Positions 1-7,285 of a DNA stretch of 7,768 nucleotides are shown here, one piece after another. Position numbers and translations under genes: made by a program. The notes under the pieces were generated by a model, which did not search any database, was not told the origin of the DNA, and was given only the letters and a program-made list of their open reading frames with translations. The stretch comes from UBA8231 sp964512165 (lineage in GTDB: Bacteria; Latescibacterota; UBA2968; UBA8231), in NCBI GenBank assembly GCA_964512165.1, contig CAZEHQ010000210.1, forward strand, positions 1 to 7,768, read 5' to 3'. Numbering within the stretch: the stretch's first letter is position 1; the number at the start of each line of letters is the position of its first letter.

Positions 1-2796
1 GGCCTCCAGGGCCCGGTCGAGCATCTCCGTCCCCTCGGCCACGCCGCTGGAGAGGGCCATGGCCCCCATGTTCGTGAGCGCCTCGAAATCGTCGGGATTG
101 AGCTGGACGGCGATTACGTAGTGCCTCCACGCCCTCTTCCGGTCGCCGCTGTTCGACAGGGCCCAGGCGAGCATGCGGTGGGCGGAAACCCTCTCGGGCT
201 CGACGGCGAGGACGGCCTCGAAGGCGGGAACCGCTTCGGCGAACCGCTCTTCCTTGATCAGGCGCAAGGCCGCCTTCTCCCGCTCCTCGTTGCCGTCGAG
301 GGCGCGCTTCCTCGCATCGGCCCGGGTGGAGAGTTCCGCAAGCCGCGAGGCCAGGGCCTCGTCCTCCGCGAACATCTCCTGCCAGGCCGGGATGACATAC
401 CAGAGGACCGGGTGCCGGGTGGCGATGCTCCGGCCGACGCCGAGGAGGATCTGGCGGAGTTCCATCTCGGGGAACAGGTGCTCGAGCATGAGCAGGTAAT
501 CGGTGCCCGTAGTGGACACGACGCTCTCCTGCGTCCCCCGGTACATCTCGATGGGCGCCCGGTACTCCAGCCAGAGGTTGTCGTCCGTGTTGCGGATGGG
601 CGAGTCGAAGGCGTCCGCGTTCTGCGGGAACCGCAGGAAGGCGGTGGTGAAGAGGTCGAAGGGCGTCTCGATCCGGATGCGCCGCAGCGAGCTGCGCACC
701 GCCGGCAGGGAGAAGCGCTCCGCGTAACGCCGCGCCGAGCCTTCGATGGGCGAGTGGGAAGCGACGCAGATCAGGTCGTCGTTGACCTTGAAGACCGCCA
801 CGTAGGGGAACTCCGAGGCCAGGGTGTGGAGCACGACGCCCACCGTCTCGGCGGAGGTCTCGTACGCCTGCATCCACTGACAGAAGAGGCCGCCCGGCTT
901 GAGGCGAGAGGTGGCGGCCCGGTAGTACTCGGACGTGAAGAGGGAGCTGATCCCGGCGATCCACGGGTTGGAAGGCTGGGAGAGGATGACGTCGTACATC
1001 TTGCGTTGGTGGCGGAGGAAGTTGCGCCCGTCCTCCGTGTAGAGTCTCACCCGGTCGTCTTCGAAAATGTCGTGGTTGACCGAATCGAAATACTCGGAGG
1101 CATCGAGGACCGCCTGCTCGATCTCGACCACGTCCACGGCCGTCACGTGCGGGTGCGTGGCCGTGGCGTACACCGTGGCGCCGCTGCCGTAGCCGATGAT
1201 GCAGACCTCCTCCGGCTGCGGATGGAGGAACATGGGCAGGTGTCCGAGCAGGTACTGGGAGTCCATGTCCCCGCCGGTCGAGGCGTCCGCCTTGCCGTTG
1301 ACCTTGAGGACGGTGGAGTTGGGGGTGCGGAAGACGGTGACCGTGGCATTGGTCCCCTCCCGCGCGTAGAGCAGGAAGCTCCCTGTCGGCCCGCGCTCCT
1401 CGTCGGCCTGGAGCCTGCGGAAGACGCCCCGCTGGAGGTTCTCGATGTCGGTCCGGGGCAGGGTGAAGGCGAAGGCGGCGACCATGGCGGCGAAGAGGCC
1501 CGCCCAGCCGAGCCGCTGTCGTTGCGAGCCTGCGCGGTCCAGCAGGAAGAGGACGACGGTAACCACCATGCCCAGGACCGCCCCGAGGCGGATCACCTCC
1601 GTCGCGCCGAGCCACGGCAGCAGGACGAAGCCCGCGAGCACGGAGCCGGCGATCGCTCCCACGGTGTTGGCCGCGTACATGCCCCCCACCGCCCAGCCCC
1701 TCGAGCCCACCTCGTTCCGCCAGGCGGCGATACCCAGGGGCAGGGCGGCCCCCATGGCGCAGGCGGGGACGAGGACGATGGAGGCCGCCAGGGCGCCCTG
1801 GGAGAGGAAGAGGAGCCAGGTGCGGTCGCCCGTGCCCTGGGCCATGGCCGTGAACATCGCCGGCAGCTCGTTCACGGCGAAGAGGCCCGCCAGGGCCGAG
1901 CACGAGCCGACCCCCACGGTGACGGCCACCGCCCGCCAGCAGGAGGACTCCCGGAAGGAGGGGACGGCGGCCAGCAGGGAGCCGACGCCGATGCCGAGGA
2001 GGACCGTCGTGAGGATGATGGTGAAGGCGTAGACCGAGGAGCCCACCACCGGGATGAGCAGGCGCGTCCAGGCGATCTGGTAGAACAGCCCCAGGCATCC
2101 GGCCACGGCCACCGCGCCCAGCAGCAGGCGGGGCGTCCCGGCCGCCCCGGCGACCGGCCCGGGATCCCCCTCGGCGGCGTCCCGGGGTCCCATGCGCAGA
2201 TCGAGGAGATACCCCCCGGCGGCCACCAGGAGGCCCGCGGCCACGGCGACCCACACCGTGTCGGAGATCCCGAGGATGGGCATCAGGACCAGTCCCGCCA
2301 CGAGGGTGCCGACGGCTGCCCCGAGGGTGTTGATTCCGTAGAGCAGGGCCACGCTGCGGCGGAAGGCCGCCTCCTCCGTGACCGCCACGATGAGCAGGGG
2401 CAGGGAGGCGCCCATGAGGAAGGTGGGCACCGCCATCGTGGCGAAGGAGAGGAGGAACTGCAGCAGCAGGTAGAGGGCGAAGTAGCCGTCGGTGAGGCCG
2501 TAGAGCGGATCGAGGATGCCCGCCATGTTGCGCATGAGGGGCACCGAGACGACGCCGTAGAGGGCGATGCCCAGCTCCAGGACGGCGTACGCCCGCAGGG
2601 GCCTGCGGATACGGTCGGCGCGGCGGCCGGCCCAGGCGCCCCCCGCCCCGAGACCCGCCATGAAGCTGGCCACCACCGTCGAGATCGACCACGCGGCGCT
2701 GCCGAACTGCAGGGTGAGGAGCTTCACCCACACGACCTCGTACGCCAGGGCGGCGGCGCCGGAGAGGAAGAACAGGCAGGCAGCTAGAAAGACCAT
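1..2796 (-). CDS. Fused polytopic membrane / spermidine-synthase-like protein with TPR tail (C-terminus outside window)
   Basis: The frame is open for 932 codons from an ATG at 2796 to the left edge with no stop, so the protein is C-terminally incomplete. Residues 1-200 and 223-420 are rich in hydrophobic helices and resemble each other (GAAALAYEVVWVKLL versus AGCLGLFYQIAWTRLL; VPTFLMGASLPL versus VPACAMGAALPL; NTLGAAVGTLVAG versus NTVGAIAGSVLAG). One more hydrophobic segment lies at 430-447. Residues about 475-760 form a Rossmann domain of spermidine synthase type: glycine loop GYGSGAT (535-541), acidic strand end DVVEIE (555-560), TEDGRNFL (587-594), then SQPSNPW (606-612) and LKPGGLFCQW (632-641). 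Residues about 835-932 look like TPR repeats. This is the known fused MFS/spermidine-synthase architecture; the substrate is unknown. The acidic residues normally found in the aminopropyltransferase active-site loop (D-S-S-D-P type) are replaced by SQPSNP, so polyamine synthesis is doubtful. The start has no strong Shine-Dalgarno; a GTG at 2805 is an in-frame alternative. Confidence 0.9.
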   Translation of the reverse strand, partial: MVFLAACLFFLSGAAALAYEVVWVKLLTLQFGSAAWSISTVVASFMAGLGAGGAWAGRRADRIRRPLRAYAVLELGIALYGVVSVPLMRNMAGILDPLYGLTDGYFALYLLLQFLLSFATMAVPTFLMGASLPLLIVAVTEEAAFRRSVALLYGINTLGAAVGTLVAGLVLMPILGISDTVWVAVAAGLLVAAGGYLLDLRMGPRDAAEGDPGPVAGAAGTPRLLLGAVAVAGCLGLFYQIAWTRLLIPVVGSSVYAFTIILTTVLLGIGVGSLLAAVPSFRESSCWRAVAVTVGVGSCSALAGLFAVNELPAMFTAMAQGTGDRTWLLFLSQGALAASIVLVPACAMGAALPLGIAAWRNEVGSRGWAVGGMYAANTVGAIAGSVLAGFVLLPWLGATEVIRLGAVLGMVVTVVLFLLDRAGSQRQRLGWAGLFAAMVAAFAFTLPRTDIENLQRGVFRRLQADEERGPTGSFLLYAREGTNATVTVFRTPNSTVLKVNGKADASTGGDMDSQYLLGHLPMFLHPQPEEVCIIGYGSGATVYATATHPHVTAVDVVEIEQAVLDASEYFDSVNHDIFEDDRVRLYTEDGRNFLRHQRKMYDVILSQPSNPWIAGISSLFTSEYYRAATSRLKPGGLFCQWMQAYETSAETVGVVLHTLASEFPYVAVFKVNDDLICVASHSPIEGSARRYAERFSLPAVRSSLRRIRIETPFDLFTTAFLRFPQNADAFDSPIRNTDDNLWLEYRAPIEMYRGTQESVVSTTGTDYLLMLEHLFPEMELRQILLGVGRSIATRHPVLWYVIPAWQEMFAEDEALASRLAELSTRADARKRALDGNEEREKAALRLIKEERFAEAVPAFEAVLAVEPERVSAHRMLAWALSNSGDRKRAWRHYVIAVQLNPDDFEALTNMGAMALSSGVAEGTEMLDRALEA

Positions 2797-2864
2797 TGTA
2801 TTCACCGCGTCAGGGGGCGCAGAACGTCGCCCCGGGGGCCCGGAAACGTCAAGAGGAGAGCCAC
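2797..2864. promoter_or_regulatory. Divergent intergenic region between the membrane protein and the PHP gene
   Basis: These 68 bp separate two divergently transcribed genes, so transcription signals for both should lie here or just inside the flanking genes. A TTGACG box resembling a -35 lies on the minus strand at 2848-2853, but no good -10 follows it. The hexamer AACGTC occurs as a direct repeat at 2823-2828 and 2845-2850, 22 bp apart, around a GC-rich CCCGGGGG core. A joint regulatory role is inferred from the layout only. Confidence 0.35.
2853..2858 (+). promoter_or_regulatory. Ribosome binding site of the PHP gene
   Basis: GAGGAG lies 6 nt before the ATG at 2865. It selects that ATG over the in-frame TTG at 2796, which would overlap the start codon of the divergent gene and add 23 residues with no family similarity. 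Confidence 0.75.
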
Positions 2865-4373
2865 ATGCCGGATCTGAACCTGTACTGGGGAGAGCTGCAC
2901 AACCACAACGAGCTGGGCTACGCCCAGGGCACTCTCGATCGCAGCTACGAGATCGCCCGTTCCCACCTCGACTTCTACGCCTTCACCCCCCACGGGCTGC
3001 ACGCCGACGGCGGAGTGCCCGACGGCTACCCGGTGGTCGTCGCCAACTGGGAGCGGATCCGCCGCGCCGCCCTCGACAACGACCGCCCGGGCGTGTTCAC
3101 CTGCTTCCCCGCCTACGAGTGGCACTCCTCGGCCTGGGGCCACCTCCACGTGATCGGCGCCGAGGACATGGAGTCCATGTACTGCGCGCGCAGTCTGGCC
3201 GACCTGCAGGACCACTTCCGCGGCGGCCAGGCCATCCTCGTCCCCCATCACACGGCGTACGCGCGCGGCGTCGACTGGGAGGGCTTCGACGAGTCCCTGT
3301 CTCCGGTGGTGGAGATCTTCTCCGAGCACGGATCGTCGGAGCGCGACGGCGGCCTCCACCCCATGCTCGGGCACAGCGGCGGCCCCGCCGGCCACGAGTT
3401 CACCGTGCAGCACGGCCTCGCCCTCGGCAAGCGCTTCGGCTTCACCGCCGGCACTGACAACCACGACGGCCACCCCGGCGGCTACGGCCTGGGGCTGACC
3501 GGGATCTGGGCCCGGGAGAACAGCCGCGCCGCCCTCTTCGACGCCCTCCGCAGGCGGCGGACCACCGCCGTCACCGGCGACCGCATCGAGGTGAACCTCC
3601 GCGCCGGCGACGCCTGGATGGGCGAGGTCGTGAGCGGGTCCGCCGAGCGCCGCCTCGACTACCGGGTCGAGGGCTGGGACACGCTCCGGAGCGTGGAAGT
3701 GGTGCGCGACAACATCCCCGTGCACCTGCAGACGGCGGACTACGGCGCTCCCCTCTCCACCGGGCCGCAGCCGTACCGCCTGCGGTTCGAGTGGGGCTGG
3801 GGGCCGATGAAGGGATACCAGGTCTACGACTGGCAGGGGCGGCTGCGGGTCGAGGGAGGACGGCTGTCGCAGGTCGTGCCCTGCTTCGGCTCCGACCCCT
3901 TCGACGAGGTCCGCCGCAAGCGCGTCCTCGAGCGCGACGAGGCGGGCTGCGCGTGGGAGTCCCACACCTCCCGGGGCGCCGTCTTCACCACCCGCAACGG
4001 CTCCACCGCGCAGAGCGCCAACGACGCCCTCTGCGTGGAGGTGCACGGCACGGAGGAGACACGGGTCCACCTCGACTTCGACTGCCGCACCGGCAAGAGC
4101 CTGCTGGCCACGGCCACCGACTTCTCCCTCACCGGCAAGCTCGGCAGGTCCAGGGCCAGCTTCACCATCGGCGAGCTGCTGCGGGGGCGCCGGGGCTGGC
4201 GCGTCGACGGGCTGCCCACCTGGATCGTCGCCCACCGGGCCCTGCCCCAGTCGCTGTACGCCGTGGAGGGCCACTACATCGACAAAGGCGAGACCCCGGC
4301 CTGCTGCTATCTGCGGGTCACCCAGGACAACGGCCAGATGGCCTGGAGCAGCCCCGTCTGGTTCGAGGACTGA
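2865..4373 (+). CDS. PHP-domain protein, DUF3604-like
   Basis: A 502-residue protein with no signal peptide or membrane segment, so probably cytoplasmic. The N-terminal half carries PHP-type metal-site motifs in family order: YWGELHNHNE (7-16; H12, H14), AFTPHGLHAD (39-48; H43), AYEWHS (83-88), VPHHTAY (126-132; H128, H129), VEIFSEHGSSE (149-159) and AGTDNHDGHPGGYG (195-208; D198, H200). ALRRRRTTAVTGDRI (227-241) matches the usual DUF3604 motif before the C-terminal part. Residues about 245-500 are probably beta-rich and I do not recognise a separate domain there. PHP proteins are metal-dependent phosphoesterases or related hydrolases; the DUF3604 substrate is not established. One oddity is that the usual Thr-Asp-His of the second PHP motif reads Thr-Pro-His (41-43). 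The gene starts divergently from the membrane protein and ends 16 bp from the convergent DUF5916 gene. Confidence 0.85.
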   Translation: MPDLNLYWGELHNHNELGYAQGTLDRSYEIARSHLDFYAFTPHGLHADGGVPDGYPVVVANWERIRRAALDNDRPGVFTCFPAYEWHSSAWGHLHVIGAEDMESMYCARSLADLQDHFRGGQAILVPHHTAYARGVDWEGFDESLSPVVEIFSEHGSSERDGGLHPMLGHSGGPAGHEFTVQHGLALGKRFGFTAGTDNHDGHPGGYGLGLTGIWARENSRAALFDALRRRRTTAVTGDRIEVNLRAGDAWMGEVVSGSAERRLDYRVEGWDTLRSVEVVRDNIPVHLQTADYGAPLSTGPQPYRLRFEWGWGPMKGYQVYDWQGRLRVEGGRLSQVVPCFGSDPFDEVRRKRVLERDEAGCAWESHTSRGAVFTTRNGSTAQSANDALCVEVHGTEETRVHLDFDCRTGKSLLATATDFSLTGKLGRSRASFTIGELLRGRRGWRVDGLPTWIVAHRALPQSLYAVEGHYIDKGETPACCYLRVTQDNGQMAWSSPVWFED

Positions 4374-4389
4374 CGGGCCTCGTCGGCCG

Positions 4390-6906
4390 CTACAGTCCGA
4401 ACCAGCGGTTGAGCTTGATCAGGAAGATGCTGTCGCCGTCGTCGGCGAAGGCGCGGGTCAGGTCGCCGGCGGGCCGGAACTCCGGGTCCGCCCCGTCGAA
4501 GTCGTGGTCCCGGCTCTGCTGCCAGACGGCGAAGAGGGTGCTGCCGGGCCGGTACTCCCAGCGCAGCACGAGGTTGGAGCGCAGGGCCCGGCGGTGGAAG
4601 TCGGGGTTGTCCTCGAGGCCGTTGTAGGGGCGGAACTCGTACGAGCGCGGGCTCGCCAGCTCCTTGATGGCGCCGTAGTCGCCGACGCTCACGAAGGGCT
4701 GTATGTAGAGCTGCAGGCTCAGGCCCGGCGTGAAGGCCCAGTCGCCGCGCAGGCCGACCTCGAAGACGCGGCTCTCCAGCTCGCCGAAGATGAAGCGGTC
4801 GTCCTCGCCGTCGCCGTCGTCGTCGGCGTTCTCCACCCACTGGGCGAAGTCGCGGTTGTAGCCGTATCCCGGCCCGATCTCCAGAGACAGCCGCGACAGG
4901 GGGCGCAGCTCGAGATTGAACCCCACCCACGATCCCAGGTTGTCGCCGCCGCGGCCCCACCTGAGGTTCGACCAGAGCCGGCCGCTCACCGGCTTGCGGT
5001 CGTCGGCCCACACGTTCATGCCGATCCAGGTGCTCGCCGGCGAGAGCATCAGGGGGCCGCCGCGGGTGGCCAGGTCGTCGACGGCGGCGAAGTCGCGGCT
5101 GACGCCCATCCAGAACCCCCAGTAGTTGTGGAGGTTGTTCCAGGTGTTGAAGTTGACGCCCCGTGCCAGGCCCTCGCCGGCGAAGTTCCAGTGGTTCCAG
5201 ACGTTGAGGTTGAACCCGGACCTGCGGGCCAGCCACCAGGGGTCGAGCTTCTGGTGATAGACGTGGACGCCGGCCTGCACGCGGTCGTTGCGCCGCATGT
5301 AGCCCAGGTCGTTGGCCTCGAAGCCGGGCGACTGGGCGTCCATGTAGGCCTGGCCGCCGAAGGCGCCCCCCGACTTCTGGAAGTAGAGGGCCCCCTCCCA
5401 GCCGGTGTCCCGCTCGTCCTCCTGCCCGGCGCGGCTGGCGGCGAGGCGGCTGTAGAGCCGGTAGTCGTTGTCCCCCCACTTCACGTGCACGTCCCCGGCG
5501 CCGACGTAGGCCGGCTCGAAGCCGCGGCCGTTGACCGCGGTGAGCTGGGCGCCGGCGGTGGAGTTGGTGAGCAGGTCCTGCTGCACGCGGCCGATGAAGT
5601 AGTTGGTGAGGGGCTCCACCTCGACGCGGCGGCGGAGGGTGTCGGCGAGACCCGTCTCGGCGCCGGTGAGGCGCTGGTCGACGAGGGCCCGCTCGCGGCC
5701 GGTGACCGCGTTGAGGAGGCCGAAGGCGGTGCGTCCCGCCGTCTTTCCCGAGATCTTGGCGGCGCCGAGGATGGTGGTGTTGTCGGGACGCTCGACCTCG
5801 TCGCTGTCGTCGGGCAGGTCGAAGCGCGAGGGAGACCGGCCGATGCGCCGCGAGTGGAACAGGGTGGAGGGCTTGCCGATGCCGACGATGAACGGCCCGG
5901 GCGACTCGAAGATCTGGTTGCCCTCGAGGAAGAAGGGCCGGCGCTCGCGGAGGAAGGTCTCGAAGACCCCCAGGTTGAGCACCGCGGGGTCCCCCTCGAC
6001 CTGGCCGAAGTCCGGGTTGACGGTGGCGTTGAGGGAGATGTTCGACGACAGGCCGTAGCGCAGGTCGACGCCGGCCGAGGAGAACAGGTCGTTGCCGCCG
6101 TCGCCCCCCTGCGACAGGGTGCCGCGGCCGAGGGCGAAGGGCAGCACCTCCAGGCTGCGATGCGGGCGGATGCCCTCGATCCCCTCCAGGTGGCCGAAGC
6201 GCGAGGCGTAGCCGGTGACCCCCCGGGGCGTGAAGCTCCAGGCCGCCCACTCGGCGCGGCGCGAGACCTTGCGGAAGACGTTGATCCCCCAGGTGTAGGT
6301 TTCATGCTCGCCGAAGCGCAGGACGTGATAGGGAATCTTCAGCTCCAGGCTCCAGCCGTCGGCGCGCATCGCCGTGGCCACCTCGGCGACACTGTCCCAG
6401 CCCTCGTCGTACTCCTCGTCGTCGAAGAGGATCCCGTCGCTGATCCAGCCCGACGGCCCCACGGTGAACCACACCCCCGTCTGGTGGTCGTGGTGGGGGT
6501 CGAGGCTGACCTCGAAGAAGTCGCGCTCGCGCCACTCGTCGCGCCGCGCCAGCCGGGCGGTGACGCTGTCGGGATCGTCGTAGCAGACCCCGGCGATGTA
6601 GAGAGCGTCGTCGTCGTAGGCCACCTGGAATGTGGTGCGCACGGACGCCGGCTCGCCGTTGTCCGGGTCGCTCTGGGTGAACCCCTCGTGCACCGGGGCG
6701 CGCAGCCAGATCTCCTCGTCGAGGACCCCGTCGAGGCGCGGCGGCGTCTCGGCGCGCAGGGCGCGGGCGGTCCGCTGCGGATGGGCCAGCCAGCGCTCCA
6801 TGCGGACGTCGCTGGTGTCGGCGTGAGAGGGCTGTTCGTCGGCGCCGGCGCCGGCCGCCCCTGCGAGGAGAAGCGCGGCGGCCAGGGCCGCGGTGAATCG
6901 GTGCAT
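4390..6906 (-). CDS. Secreted CBM9-like / DUF5916 outer-membrane beta-barrel protein
   Basis: An 838-residue protein. Residues 1-22 are a typical signal peptide (MHRF, then an Ala/Leu-rich core, with cleavage likely near AGAAGAGA). Residues about 48-240 match the CBM9-like domain found at the front of DUF5916 proteins: PPRLDGVLDEEIW (55-67), YDDDALYIAG (97-106), DFFEVSLDPHHD (129-140), WSLELKIPY (185-193), TYTWGINVFR (203-212). From about 245 comes the DUF5916 part: LNATVNPDFGQVEGDP (292-307) and FLRERRPFFLEGNQIFE (318-334), then many amphipathic aromatic strands to the end, as in an outer-membrane barrel. Length fits the family. An acidic loop at 695-703 (DDDGDGEDD) looks able to bind calcium. 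The C-terminus reads RWFGL and so lacks the usual final aromatic. Such proteins are thought to sit in the outer membrane; their ligand or role is unknown. The ATG at 6906 is preferred over one at 7050 because it begins the signal peptide and has an AAGGA site. Confidence 0.9.
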   Translation of the reverse strand: MHRFTAALAAALLLAGAAGAGADEQPSHADTSDVRMERWLAHPQRTARALRAETPPRLDGVLDEEIWLRAPVHEGFTQSDPDNGEPASVRTTFQVAYDDDALYIAGVCYDDPDSVTARLARRDEWRERDFFEVSLDPHHDHQTGVWFTVGPSGWISDGILFDDEEYDEGWDSVAEVATAMRADGWSLELKIPYHVLRFGEHETYTWGINVFRKVSRRAEWAAWSFTPRGVTGYASRFGHLEGIEGIRPHRSLEVLPFALGRGTLSQGGDGGNDLFSSAGVDLRYGLSSNISLNATVNPDFGQVEGDPAVLNLGVFETFLRERRPFFLEGNQIFESPGPFIVGIGKPSTLFHSRRIGRSPSRFDLPDDSDEVERPDNTTILGAAKISGKTAGRTAFGLLNAVTGRERALVDQRLTGAETGLADTLRRRVEVEPLTNYFIGRVQQDLLTNSTAGAQLTAVNGRGFEPAYVGAGDVHVKWGDNDYRLYSRLAASRAGQEDERDTGWEGALYFQKSGGAFGGQAYMDAQSPGFEANDLGYMRRNDRVQAGVHVYHQKLDPWWLARRSGFNLNVWNHWNFAGEGLARGVNFNTWNNLHNYWGFWMGVSRDFAAVDDLATRGGPLMLSPASTWIGMNVWADDRKPVSGRLWSNLRWGRGGDNLGSWVGFNLELRPLSRLSLEIGPGYGYNRDFAQWVENADDDGDGEDDRFIFGELESRVFEVGLRGDWAFTPGLSLQLYIQPFVSVGDYGAIKELASPRSYEFRPYNGLEDNPDFHRRALRSNLVLRWEYRPGSTLFAVWQQSRDHDFDGADPEFRPAGDLTRAFADDGDSIFLIKLNRWFGL

Positions 6907-6911
6907 CGCCG

Positions 6912-6916
6912 TCCTT
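6912..6916 (-). promoter_or_regulatory. Ribosome binding site of the DUF5916 gene
   Basis: AAGGA on the minus strand lies 5 nt before the ATG at 6906 and decides that start. It sits in the loop of a 4-bp GCCG/CGGC inverted repeat (6908-6920), so the site could be displayed in a small hairpin. Confidence 0.65.
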
Positions 6917-6954
6917 CGGCTTGAGGGATGCGGGTGTGAGACAGGACGAATCGA

Positions 6955-6983
6955 AGCTGACCGGAGCCCTGAAACAGTGTCAA
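6955..6983 (-). promoter_or_regulatory. Possible promoter of the DUF5916 gene
   Basis: A perfect TTGACA -35 hexamer lies on the minus strand at 6978-6983, 71 bp before the start codon. At 17-bp spacing the -10 position reads TCAGCT (6955-6960), a poor match to TATAAT, and no shifted position is better. The -35 box lies between the arms of an inverted repeat, GAAACAG (6971-6977) and CTGTTTC (6996-7002), which could be an operator. The location is plausible but the promoter call is weak. Confidence 0.35.
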
Positions 6984-7002
6984 CACATCCCCGGGCTGTT
7001 TC
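6962..7002. repeat. Split repeat, copy 1 (interrupted by 21 nt)
   Basis: CGGAGCCCTG (6962-6971) and GGGCTGTTTC (6993-7002) are separated by 21 nt. The same two 10-mers occur joined without a gap at 7135-7154. The extra 21 nt (6972-6992) hold the TTGACA-like box upstream of the DUF5916 gene. Confidence 0.6.
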
Positions 7003-7134
7003 CATGCAAACGCTTGGCAGGGCGCCGCCCGGGGAGTGGGTGGACGCCATGCGGTGACGCTCGCTCTCACGGCTGATGACGGGCGGAACCGCCCGGGTGT
7101 TGGGATGATTCCTGGGGGTTGAACGGAAGAGACG

Positions 7135-7154
7135 CGGAGCCCTGGGGCTGTTTC
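7135..7154. repeat. Split repeat, copy 2 (contiguous)
   Basis: These 20 nt are the two 10-mers of 6962-6971 and 6993-7002 joined end to end. Within it, AGCCC-TG-GGGCT (7138-7149) is a perfect palindrome. Confidence 0.6.
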
Positions 7155-7200
7155 GCTGAGGGGCTGCCGGTGCTCAGTCGTCTGCCGCTGAGTCGCTGAG
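7154..7200. repeat. Three copies of CGCTGAG
   Basis: CGCTGAG occurs at 7154-7160, 7186-7192 and 7194-7200, the last two in an 8-bp tandem. The complementary CTCAG at 7173-7177 could pair with any of them. Short and possibly chance, but clustered. Confidence 0.35.
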
Positions 7201-7267
7201 CGGCTTGACCGGACCGTAGGTTGTCATCCCCGAGACACGCGTCGCAGTGCGCGCCGCTCCTGGGCTA

Positions 7268-7285
7268 TGCGCCGTCGCCGGCGCA
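7268..7285 (-). terminator. GC-rich hairpin downstream of the right-hand gene, possible terminator
   Basis: TGCGCCG (7268-7274) pairs perfectly with CGGCGCA (7279-7285). On the minus strand the loop is GCGA, a stable GNRA tetraloop. It begins 39 nt after the stop codon at 7325. No run of T follows on the minus strand, so an intrinsic terminator is uncertain; it could instead protect the 3' end of the transcript. Confidence 0.3.

Noticed and set aside
121..2787. 888-codon open frame on the plus strand
   Set aside because: It is antisense to the membrane/spermidine-synthase-like gene. Its product is Gly/Glu/Asp/Arg/His-rich with no recognisable domain, as expected of a GC-rich shadow frame.
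2802..4274. 490-codon open frame on the minus strand
   Set aside because: Antisense to the PHP gene, whose protein carries conserved motifs along its N-terminal half. The antisense product is low-complexity Ala/Val/Gly/Glu.
4374..4389. Bidirectional terminator in the 16-bp convergent gap
   Set aside because: Only a 4-bp GGCC/GGCC pairing (4376-4388) is possible and there is no T run on either strand.
4307..6250. 647-codon open frame on the minus strand
   Set aside because: Same strand but a different frame from the DUF5916 gene; Arg/Pro/Gly-rich with no domain.
4504..6924. 806-codon open frame on the plus strand
   Set aside because: Antisense to the DUF5916 gene, which has a signal peptide and family motifs. 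The product is a repetitive Val/Ala/Gly/Glu composition artefact.
7081..7094. GGGCGG-AA-CCGCCC palindrome as a terminator
   Set aside because: The loop is too short for the full stem, no T tract follows on either strand, and it is 187 nt beyond the one possible minus-strand perfect hairpin closer to the gene end.
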